Positions 54,661 to 64,000 of a DNA stretch of 64,000 bases are shown here, piece by piece. The position numbers and the translations under genes were made by a program. Each line of letters starts with the position of its first letter. The first letter of the stretch is position 1. The notes below the pieces were generated by a model. It was not told the origin of the DNA. It worked only from the letters and a program-made list of their open reading frames with translations, and did not search any database. Source of the DNA: Gerris lacustris (lineage: Eukaryota; Arthropoda; Insecta; Hemiptera; Gerridae); NCBI GenBank assembly GCA_951217055.1, contig OX578281.1, positions 9,454,447 to 9,518,446 on the forward strand, given 5' to 3'.

Positions 54661-54888
54661 ACACAATTAGTGAGAGACACCAAGGGATGTGCCACGCAAG
54701 CGTGATACATAGGAACTGTTCCAACATCAGACATAACGTCATTAAGATGTTGGCTCGGTATTACGCTATGTCCTGCAGCGTAATGCCGAGCCAACATCTT
54801 AATGACGTTATGTCTAATGTTGGAACAGTTCCTATGTGTCACGCTTGCGTGGCACATCCCTTGGTGTCTATCGCAAATTGTGTATACA
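54661..54888. repeat. Hairpin H2, second copy next to the palindrome
   Basis: ACACAATTAGTGAGAGACAC through CGGTATTACG and back to GCAAATTGTGT. It has the same sequence as H1 without the outer GCACACTGCAATAGGC part. The loop is CTATGTCCTGCAG. CACAATT/AATTGTG are its ends, and H2 abuts the large palindrome directly. Confidence 0.85.
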
Positions 54889-55250
54889 TACATTCATACA
54901 TACACGATAAAAGTTAAGGCCGGAATCAGTTTTTGGGATGTATGAAATTCCATAAAGGATTCCAAAAATTTGCAATTCTGACCAATGTACAGAGAAAACT
55001 TCAATTTTATATTTATTAGATGCAGATGACCACCATCTTGAATATGAGTGAGTGTTAGACATTATTTTGACCAAAGTGATGAGAAATATATTGTTACAAT
55101 AAAATAAAAATATTCTTATTAAAATCAAAATACACTGCCAATTAGTGTGGCACATAGCTTCCTCGCATCCTATCATGTACTTTATTGTTATATTAACATT
55201 AAAGTTTTATTACTTTATTGTTATATTGTTTACTGTGTAAGAACAATTAA
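54889..55250. other. Unassigned AT-rich DNA
   Basis: I see no gene or bounded repeat here. Confidence 0.3.
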
Positions 55251-55254
55251 CATT

Positions 55255-55706
55255 TTTTAGCGATCTTTAACACTTTATAGGGGTATCGCTGTAGGTTTTA
55301 CTAAAAAATTGTATTTGCAGAAAATGTTCGTCTCATTGAATAGATAAGGTTTGATTTTTTTCCCGACCGAAAATTCCAATTTTAAATTTGAAGTTCATGT
55401 TTACGCGAGCGTTGCGCGTGAACGCTTGAACGGATAACCTTGTCCAACGAACTCGACCTGAGCATTGGTAAAATAAACATGTCTACCAAATTTCATCAAA
55501 ATCTGTCAACATTTACTCAAGTTATCGTCACACGTTTCATAATTCACGGACACACAGACTGACAGACAGACAGACACGGAACCAAAAATGTTCCCTGATG
55601 TCTGAAACGGATTTCTGTCTTGGAATTTTTAAAATCGGAGGCATAAAACTCTTTTGTTCTCAAAAGTGAACACAATGCTTCCGTTAAATTCGGTAAGCTC
55701 GGAAGC
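55255..55706 (-). repeat. Family C copy 4 with family Q end
   Basis: The inverse of C: TTAGCGATCTTTAACACTTT, GTTTACGCGAGCGTTGCGCG, ACATGTCTACCAAATTTCAT and TCAAGTTATCGTCACACG. It then continues through GACAGACAGACAGACACGGA to the GCTTCCGTTAAATTCGGTAA hairpin end. This joins the C and Q segments in one element. Confidence 0.65.
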
Positions 55707-57019
55707 AAAATAAATGATATAGTAACTTTTTTTCTATTTAATTTCCCGTTTTTAAATGAAATTCAGGAAAAGTTATTTTCGGAGCAACTAAGTTTATTAT
55801 TAAGGCTTAAAAAATTGTAAGATTAATTATTTTCCAAACTAATTAATACACGGGATATCAACGAAAATTAAAAAAAAGAAAAGATTCTTAATTATACTAG
55901 TGGAAGTATGATTAACTTCCTCCTTATTCGCTGTAAAACTTGTCTGTAAGACATCAAAGTCTCGGGATATTTGATGAGGCGTTAATAACTCTTGAGTCCT
56001 TAAATGTCACATCAAACAAGACTGTAAGACATCAGCATATCTCTAGTTTATAATTAATCATAAGTCGACATTTTTAATCCATGTTCGATAATCAGTCAAT
56101 GCTTAAAGAAAAAAGTAATTTCCAAAGAGAATTCAAAACAAAAAAGGGAAAGTAGCCTTCGATAAGGTCATAATATTTTTACGTTAATACAAATGCGCGA
56201 TTTAAAAAGATCAAAGAGGAAATATTTAAGAATTAAATTATTATTCAATAATAACTACAATACCTCTTGTTATTATTCTTTTTATAATGATATTAATTTA
56301 TTCTGTGAATGGAAATCGAATTTGTTCTGGCAGATGTTACTTTATTTTATTTTTCTTCAAATGCTTATTCATTCATCTTGATAAATGATAAATGAATGTA
56401 GGGAATTTAAACGTTTTAGAACGTGAAGGATTATTCAATTCAACATCGTAAACAAATAGAATAAAATAAAGTATCGATTCATTGATATAGCTTGTTTATG
56501 ATCTGATATATTTATAAAAGATGAATGATACCAAAGATTTTTATCAAGATTGTTTGAAAGTTAGAATAAATTGGCTTTTTTTATAAGATTTTCTAAGGCA
56601 TTTGTTTATATCGATTGAAGTATGAATTGTCTGTCGGTTTTGTAAATCAGATGATGTACGTCTAATGGTACGCGATGGGCTGACTTCTAATCACATAATA
56701 AAGGAGGAATTAAACATGCTAGTGAAAAAGCATGCCAGCAGCTGGCATACACACAGTTTCTGCAACATGCCAGTACCCATCATCTACAGAGGCTGTGTGC
56801 ATTTGCCAGTGAAACAGCGTTCTTTTATCATCCAGATGATCGGCCATGTACAGTATATATATTTATAGATTGCCAAAAAAAAAAAAATAATAATAATAAT
56901 AAAACAAGATATTTACTTTATATAGCTTAGTATTTTAAAATCCTGAACTCTTATTGGATCCCCACTCCAATTTTTTTACTTTCCCGCGCTGTCAACACTA
57001 ACAAACATTTGGCATAAAC
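55707..57019. other. Unassigned AT-rich DNA
   Basis: A less AT-rich patch at 56640-56860 has GCATGCCAGCAGCTGGCAT-type inverted words, but the frame there (56665-56868) has no motif. Nothing else is supported. Confidence 0.3.
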
Positions 57020-57124
57020 TGTAGGAAACGAGCCGAGTATTGGTCTCTGCGCGTGCCCAATTTAAGTTGCTCATACGCTCATCAGACTGGGCATGCGCAG
57101 AGACCAATGCTTGGCTCGTTTCCT
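57020..57124. mobile_element. Hairpin MITE, arms of about 38 bp
   Basis: AGGAAACGAGCCGAGTATTG then GTCTCTGCGCGTGCCCA pairs with TGGGCATGCGCAGAGACCAA then TGCTTGGCTCGTTTCCT, with few mismatches and a 25-bp loop. Confidence 0.75.
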
Positions 57125-57154
57125 CTGTTCGGTTCGGCAGTCTGGACAAGGCTG

Positions 57155-57711
57155 CTCATATTCGAGTTTATAATTACTTAGCCCAGTGTTTCCATTTATT
57201 AGTTTTCAAATGTACATTTAAATATTATTAAACATTTCATCAAAATTCATCATAACAAATAACTTCTCCTGGGCGGGGAATCGAACCCGGGCTCTCTCCG
57301 TCCGCGTTTTAAGCTAATTTCTCAGGAACTAGATTTTTCCCGGGAAAACGGCTTACATCGTTGTATCCGTATTCAAATGGACTACATTTTAGAATTTTTT
57401 AATCAAAATCGTCGGAACCGTTTTCAGAGTTTTTGGGGGGTAGCGCCCCCAAATTTAGAGCTAAAATTAATTTCTCGATTTCGCTTTGGGGTATGACTTT
57501 TCTGAACATGTATGCCAAATGTCGTCAAAATCGGCCCAGTAGTTTTGGCTCCAGGCGTCTGCACAGACGACAGATGACAGACGACGGACAGACATTTTTT
57601 AAAAACCACTTTTTTGGACTCAGGGGACCTCAAAACGTGTAAATCCATCAAAATCTCAAAATCGAATTTTCACGCCATCACAATACTTTCTCTTTATATG
57701 AGAAAGTAAAA
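57155..57711 (+). repeat. Family A copy 6
   Basis: It starts GCTCATATTCGAGTTTATAA, lacking the outermost end, and has intact B-box inverse GGGGAATCGAACCCGGG and the end CTTTATATGAGAAAGTAAAA. The block between GTCGGAACCG and AGAGTTTTTGG is shorter than in copies 1 and 3. Frames on both strands are by-products. Confidence 0.75.
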
Positions 57712-59595
57712 AGACATCAAACTTTTAAAATATTATGTTAAAAAATGCATTAATAACTAATTTAAATAAGTTAAAGAATAATGTGTGAGGCAACACAACC
57801 TCACAAATAACCCTAAATAATTATATATTCTAGGTATGTCCGTAACCTTACAACAAACACAAAATAACATTGAACGGTAAAACAATTTAACCATAAAATA
57901 ACCCAAGGCAATATTACTCATGTATATCTCTCCATAATAATAAATACACATCTTTTTATTTTTTAATTTTTTTTTAAAGAAAGTAGTGATACGGGTTATG
58001 TATAAACTAATAAATAATTCATACAATTAACATTTAAGAAGTTAATATACGACATTATATACAATCTGGCAACGAAGATTCTATAAACATTTAAAAACCT
58101 ATTATTTACCCTCATTTTACAGTGAAACAACCTTGGTAATATTATACTTTCGTGTTAAAAAGATTCATAGATTCAGAAAAATCAGTTGTTTTTAAGATAA
58201 TAATTGTAAATTTGTTATGGAAACTATCACGGATAACAAAATTATTATTAAAATTATTACAATAAACAGTCACATTAATGAATTCTTAACTCTTTATGGC
58301 AAATGTCTGTCTCTTATTTCTCTTCTTCATATTTTGTGGTTTATACTTTCACTTTTGCTAATTTTATTTCGTACAACTGGAAATGAGATGTGGCTTCTTT
58401 GATAGCAAAAGAAGTTATAGCTTTTTTTCGATAGTTGTTTATATAGCTTATTTTACAGAAAAGATAAAAAAAGGGACTACAATGGGTTGCTTTATGACAA
58501 CTAGTTCTTTAAGCTATCATTAACAATGGTGAAGGTAAAAACAGATCCAACGCGCCTTTGTCTATTGAAAATACACCTTTATGTATTTTTAGCCAATTTA
58601 AGTTGGTGTATAATTAATTCCAAGACTGTACCCTTTATAATAATTTTATCTCCAGTACGGAGAAAAAGTTATGATTTTGAATTAGTTTAGAGGGACTAAA
58701 GTAAGTCTTTTCATCCCTGAACTCAAAAAGTAGGGAGAAAAAGTAAATGTAGAGCGAAGAAGGATTGCAACTTATTTTATGAATAGTAGAAAATGAATGC
58801 CTAATGTAATGAAGTAGTTGAAATCAGGTTGGCGACACTGCTTTTTCGACCATGTTTATCTTTGTTTATAACCTGCGTCTAAATTAAAATTCAAAATAAA
58901 ATACATTTCACCTTCATACAATAAATTATAATTATTATTTTTTTTTAAAACATGATTAACAACAAAAACATTTGTTAAAATAATAAGTAAGTTATAGAAA
59001 AGAAAAGGTGCACTCCCAATAAGCAGAGCTTGTGAACAGGAGTGACTCCTTTCTGTGGTAATAATAAACAAATAATACTAAAATATAATAATCAATAATA
59101 AAAATCATAATATAAAAAAAAATAATAATAAAATAAAATAAACACATATAAAACAATACAGTAATAATAATAATAAGTATCAGAATTAAAATACCATTAG
59201 TAGTAGTAACAAATAGAGTTATTTGAAGATATAATTATTATTGAGTGATAGACACAAAAAAAGAAAAAGAAAAGAAGAAAAAGAGTACATTTTTTTTATT
59301 AAGCAGCATCGCTTAGCCATGACAATGGATATACAAGAACAAATCAAATAATAATAATGATTTCTCTATCTTTTCTTTTATTATGGAGAGTGAAGAAGAA
59401 GACTTATGTATCGTTTTTGAAAGACCGGTAAATAACCTTCTATTTTAGTTTAATTCCAATTCTTATTTGTTTTTAATATTGAATCTCTTATATCTGCTAT
59501 TAAAAGTGCTAATAATTATTCTTATTTATTAAAATAATAACTAAAAACTGTGCAATGGCTAAAAGTGTGTATTTTCTCCCTACTGGAGATAAAAT
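57712..59595. other. Unassigned AT-rich DNA with simple repeats
   Basis: AAT-type simple repeats at 59070-59180. The phrase TATCTCCAGTACGGAGAAAA (58649-58668) resembles the inverse of CTCCCTACTGGAGATAAA (59576-59593). No gene is seen. Confidence 0.35.
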
Positions 59596-59604
59596 ATTGT
59601 ATGT

Positions 59605-59752
59605 ACCTCGTGAGTAAAGTTCCATTATTCCTCTCACAATAATTATCTCCCTCGGCTGCGCCTCTGGATTTGGAACCATGGTTCCTTCGGCTTCGCCTCA
59701 AGAACCAACTTTTTCGCTCAGGGAATAATGGCTTACTTTACTCCCTAGGTGC
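59605..59752. mobile_element. Small MITE with inverted GTAAAGTTCCATTATTCC-like ends
   Basis: TACCTCGTGAGTAAAGTTCC then ATTATTCC pairs with GGGAATAATGGCTTACTTTA then CTCCCTAGGTG. The middle has CTCGGCTGCGCCTC and TTCGGCTTCGCCTCAAG. Confidence 0.55.
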
Positions 59753-59764
59753 ATAAATAACTAT

Positions 59765-61420
59765 TTTAGTTTTTTTTTTTTTTTTTTTTTTTTAGTAAAA
59801 CTCTCAACCGACACAGCTATAAAGTGTAAAAGATCACAAAAACTGTTAAAGTGGAGCAAAACGTATAAAATTAAAATTGAGAAAACAACGTTTTTACCTA
59901 TATCTTACGTTCTAACCTAAAAAGTTTAATAAAACTTAATATACATCGTCTAATGTACAATTACAAAAGGCATGTGAAATATCAACCTGATACAAGCAGA
60001 CGTTTTTGTGTAGTGAGGTGATGTATTTTAGAATATTTTTAAATTGAGAATAGGCGTAAGGGTTAGGGAACAATCCTGTTCACTCACTCTACTACAACCA
60101 CCCTCTTTAACTATCAACTCATCATGATTAACTATTTTCTCAATATTAAAAAAGATAATTATTGCAAGACGCTCGCTTCAATGATAAACAAATGCTTTGC
60201 TTTAATTTTGCCTTATCTCCGCTAAGAAAAAATAATTAGTAACATTAAATGTTGTCTCTTTTTAGGGTTTCGTTGGTAAAACCAAAAAAAAGAAACCCTT
60301 ATAGTTTCGTTCCTGTGTCCGTCTGTCACTCTGTACGGTTCCAATAACTTTTGAACCAAAAGAGATAAAAACGTGAAACTTTCCAATATAAAAGATCGTT
60401 TTGACAAGCACACAGGAAAAATATAGCGAACTCAATATTATCAGCTGTTCAAATTCAAAATGGCGGATAATTCACGTCGCGAAAAAAAAATATTTTTTTA
60501 AAATTTTGAGTGGGGTATCAAATGAAAGGTATTGAAGAGTAGAATAGAAATATATATACCACTTAGGGATAGTACTTAATTTTCAGCGCCATTTTGTCAA
60601 AAAACATCGACATTTTGCGTGTCCCCCCCCTAAAATCGTATTTCCGCTATTACTAAAAATATAGAAAAATATGCAAAATGTGTGGTCTGCTGGGCCATAG
60701 AAAAAATAAGATTAGCGATTTGATCTGATTTATTGGAAATCCAAGATGGCGGATAATTCATGTCACTCGAAAAAAAATATTTTTTTAAAATTTTGAGTGG
60801 GGGATCAAATGAAAGGTATTGGAGAGTAGAATAGAAATATATATACCACTTAAAGATAGTGTTTAATTTTCAGCTCCATTTTGTCATAAAACATCGAAAT
60901 TTTGCGTGTCCCCCCCCCCCCTAAAATCATATTTCCGCTATTACTAAAAATATAGAAAAATATTCAAAATGTGTGGTCTGCTGGGCCTTAGAAAAAATAA
61001 GATTAGCAATTTGATCTGATTTACTGGAAATCCAAGATGGCGGATAATTCATGTCACTCGAAAAAAATATATTTATTTTAAATTTTGAGTGGGGTATCAA
61101 ATGAAAGGTATTGAAGAGTAGATTACAAATATATATACCTCTTAGGGATTGTGTTCAATTTTCGGCGCCATTTTGTCAAAACACTTTTCTCCCCCCCCAC
61201 CCCTTCTAATTTTGTGTTCACAATACCAACGAAACCCTTTTTACGTGTGACTACACGCCTTACCAATTTATTTAACTCCGTCATGTATAAGTTGACCATG
61301 TATAATGTATAGCATCGTATACATAGCAGTGTGATCTTATAATTTATATTTAATGCGAAAGGCGTAAGGAACTTCGGTCCTACCGGGTGTCCCGCGACAC
61401 CACAAGTATTTTTTAATGCC
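59765..61420 (+). repeat. Family C copy 5, split by a terminal-hairpin element
   Basis: The left part (59800-60263) follows C1: GTGTAAAAGATCACAAAAAC, AACAACGTTTTTACCTATAT, CTTACGTTCTAACCT and CTCGCTTCAATGATAAAC. The right part (61239-61420) continues with AACTCCGTCATGTATAAGTT, AGGAACTTCGGTCCTACCGG and CCCGCGACACCAC. Between them is the 60264-61238 insertion. Confidence 0.7.
60264..61238. mobile_element. Element M2: AGGGTTTCGTTGGTA termini with internal 288-bp tandem repeats
   Basis: AGGGTTTCGTTGGTA at the left is exactly inverted at 61224-61238. The left end also folds on itself (GGGTTTCG with AAGAAACCC). Inside, a unit of 286-291 bp with TGGCGGATAATTCA starts at 60461, 60747 and 61038. Each unit has GGTATCAAATGAAAGGTATT, TCAGCGCCATTTTGTCA and a C-run. 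No coding frame. It interrupts family C. Confidence 0.75.
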
Positions 61421-62654
61421 TGAAGTTTTTACTAACCATATTTCATTTGTAAAAATAAAATACTAAACATAAAACCTCTGAAAAGATATTTCTAAGATAA
61501 TAATAATATATAATAACTAAGGATTGTTGAAGCTGACAAGCGTAAATCCATGTTGCAAGCTAGTTTTCCTTAAGGATATTATGAAATCGTTTTAACGACA
61601 ATACATATCATATATTTAAAATCAACACAAGGTGATAGAAACGCTAGATTGCAATTTGAAAAAAAAATATAATTGTTAGTGATTGCTTCTTCCTTTACTG
61701 AAAAGGAAAATAGAATTATTTTGAACTCTTAAAAACAATTAGCATTAGATTCATGCTTAGTTTATATAATTATAAAAGCAAAGCTATAAAATCATAGTAA
61801 TAAAACTGTAATACAGTAGTAATTAATTATAATTATATATGATAAATGTAAATAGAAATAGTGCACTGTATAATATAACATGTAGACAGAATACGATTTA
61901 TATACGACCTGTAATTATTTTGTTATAGTTATAAACTGTAAAAAAATTTAAACAACTTCAGTTGCGTTAATCTTTATCTGCTTTAGAGATGTGAAATCAT
62001 TAGAGTGTTTATTATAAAATAAAATAATAAACAGTAGAGACTAACAATTAGAAATTGGATTATAATAATGGAATATAAATTTTATCAGTCAAAGATGTGC
62101 GCAAAACCTAGAAAATAATGTTGCACAAAATATTTGACTAGAAATAGTCCTTTTGTTTATAATAGTTATTTGAAGGGTTGAACTTTTCAATTTTAATATT
62201 TTATTTGATTAATTTTCTATTTATTATTAATATTACTCTATTAGATTCGTTGAAATCCGTGTTTGTTTCATTTTAAAGAATTACTTATTTAAATGTTTTG
62301 GAAAAGCCCTAATTGTATTTAAGGGTTATTTCCAATAATAGATTACGAATATAGGTGGGATCACAGATAGCGGATATCCGCGCGTATCAAGCGATATTAT
62401 AGATAACTATATATTCATGAAGCCGTGGAGGCGTCGTCGCTGGTTTCCCTCACGCTCGGTTCAGTCAGGTTATAAACAAAGCCGATTCGTTTGTTTATCT
62501 ACTGTTATGAAGGCATTATTAATTAACGCTGTTGACAGTTTTCTTGCGATCTAACGATAATCTTTTAAACATAGTTCAATTTACGCTGTAGTTCATGATT
62601 TCCTTCATACAATTCTATGCATCAAACATTATTTCAATGCAAGTAAATGCATTG
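61421..62654. other. Unassigned AT-rich DNA
   Basis: One GC-richer patch at 62350-62490, with the palindrome GCGGATATCCGC at 62368-62379. This could be single-copy host sequence, but no gene can be supported. Confidence 0.3.
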
Positions 62655-62965
62655 TAGTATTAAGTTATGATATGTCATTGATTTCTTGTCAGTATTGAGT
62701 TATGATATTTCAGTGATTTCTTGTCAGTATTAAGTTATGATATTTCATTGATTTTTTGTCAGTATTAAGTTATGATATTTCAGTGATTTCTTGTCAGTAT
62801 TAAGTTATGATATTTCATCGATTTCTTGTCCGTATTAAGTTATGATATTTCATTGATTTCTTGTCAGTATTAAGTTATGATATTCATTGATTTCGTGTCC
62901 GTATTAAGTTATGATATTTCATTGATTTCTTGTCAGCATTAAGTTATGATATTATTAAGTTATAT
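62655..62965. repeat. 35-bp minisatellite, about eight units
   Basis: The unit is TATTTCATTGATTTCTTGTC plus AGTATTAAGTTATGA, period 35, with small variants (CAGTG, CCGTA) and one 34-bp unit. It abuts the next array directly. Confidence 0.93.
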
Positions 62966-62967
62966 AC

Positions 62968-64000
62968 TGAGCTCTTATTCTTCTTCTTCTTTTAATCAAA
63001 TCAACTCCACTTGAGCTCTTATTCTTCTTCTTCTTTTAATCAAATCAACTCCACTTGAGCTCTTATTCTTCTTCTTCTTTTAATCAAATCAACTCCACTT
63101 GAGCTCTCATTCTTCTTCTTATAATTTAATCAACTCCACTTGAGCTCTCATTCTTCTTCTTATAATTTAATCAACTCCACTTGAGCTCTTATTCTTCTTC
63201 TTCTTTTAATCAAATCAACTCCACTTGAGCTCTCATTCTTCTTCTTATAATTTAATCAACTCAACTTGAGCTCTTATTCTTCTTTTAATCAAATCAACTC
63301 TACTTGAGCTCTTATTCTTCTTCTAATTTAATCAACTCAACTTGAGCTCTTATTCTTCTTTTAATCAAATCAACTCTACTTGAGCTCTTATTCTTCTTAT
63401 AATTTAATCAACTCAACTTGAGCTCTTATTCTTCTTTTAATCAAATCAACTCTACTTGAGCTCTTATTCTTCTTCTAATTTAATCAACTCCACTTGAGCT
63501 CTCATTCTTCTTCTTCTAATTTAATCAACTCCACTTGAGCTCTTATTCTTCTTCTAATTTAATCAACTCCACTTGAGCTCTTATTCTTCTTCTAATTTAA
63601 TCAACTCCACTTGAGCTCTTATTCTTCTTCTTTTAATCAAATCAACTCCACTTGAGCTCTTATTCTTCTTCTTTTAATCAAATCAACTCCACTTGAGCTC
63701 TTATTCTTCTTCTTCTAATCAAATCAACTCCACTTGAGCTCTTATTCGTCTTCTAATTTAATCAACTCCACTTGAGCTCTTATTCTTCTTCTTTTAATCA
63801 AATCAACTCCACTTGAGCTCTTATTCTTCTTCTTTTAATCATATCAACTCCACTTGAGCTCTAATTCTTCTTCTTCTAATCAAATCAACTCCACTTGAGC
63901 TCTTATTCTTCTTCTAATTTAATCAAATCAACTCCACTTGAGCTCTCATTCTTCTTCTTCTAATTTAATCAACTCCACTTGAGCTCTCATTCTTCTTCTT
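62968..64000. repeat. Satellite of about 38-45-bp units, running off the right edge
   Basis: Units start CTTGAGCTCTTATTCTTCTT, then CTTTTAATCAAATCAACTC or TAATTTAATCAACTC. At least 24 units are present. Length varies by the number of CTT triplets and by ATCAAATCAAC versus TTTAATCAAC. Nearly every unit contains GAGCTC. The array is cut by the window end, so its full size is unknown. Confidence 0.95.

Noticed and set aside
53567..54893. Several 76-184-codon frames with shared segments (CHASVTHRNCSNIRHNVIKML)
   Set aside because: They are readings of the same hairpin sequence from both strands. The palindrome makes each frame appear in mirrored copies.

Overview
The window looks like nuclear DNA from an animal, most likely an insect or other arthropod. 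It is AT-rich, has no operons or dense coding, and is packed with dispersed, nested and inverted repeats. I see no bacterial or organellar genes. The only long intact coding region is the 948-residue endonuclease and reverse transcriptase of an RTE-clade LINE at 31015-33861 (minus). It sits in an element bounded by a 15-bp target-site duplication (30382-33926), so it is a recent insertion. One short stretch at 1780-1943 (minus) looks like the last exon of an unidentified host gene, with a splice acceptor, an in-frame stop and AATAAA just downstream.

Layout. 1-7.1 kb: an inverted pair of tRNA-like sequences (family T), a MITE, the orphan exon, three copies of family A (about 0.6 kb, tRNA-like B box), twin hairpins with identical TCTG loops, and a family C element split by a LINE fragment that is itself split by a family A copy. 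8-12.4 kb: a 118-130-bp array, a non-autonomous hAT-like element with an 8-bp duplication, and a 41-bp minisatellite. 12.5-18.7 kb: family K palindromes, a LINE C-terminal remnant, a full family C element, and a 25-bp minisatellite that grew inside an older dispersed unit. 20-24.7 kb: family D copies, a MITE and a mariner-like palindrome. 27-30.1 kb: inverted family B copies around a 5S-rRNA-like segment. 30.4-33.9 kb: the RTE LINE. 34.6-40 kb: more MITEs, a family A copy holding a tRNA-derived SINE, a large palindrome, and a decayed Jockey-like LINE split by a PIF/Harbinger-like MITE. 40.5-47 kb: a TA microsatellite, a third family T copy, a 2.2-kb element with arms of about 730 bp, and a TTAA-flanked element. 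49.5-52.2 kb: 163-bp and 71-bp arrays, the second carrying a transposon insertion. 53.4-54.9 kb: nested giant palindromes. 57-64 kb: another family A copy, a family C copy split by a terminal-hairpin element, and two adjoining satellite arrays that run off the right edge.

The genes do not form a pathway. What links the window is mobile-DNA history. Many families carry Pol III-type tRNA or 5S-like segments. Several otherwise unrelated families share one short core resembling GAAATTTGGCACAC, often next to CAGACAGACAG runs. The best candidates for something undescribed are the tRNA-like inverted-repeat element (family T), the shared core, and the nested palindromes at 53.4-54.9 kb. Family letters (A, B, C and so on) are my own labels from comparing sequence within this window. 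No database was searched.
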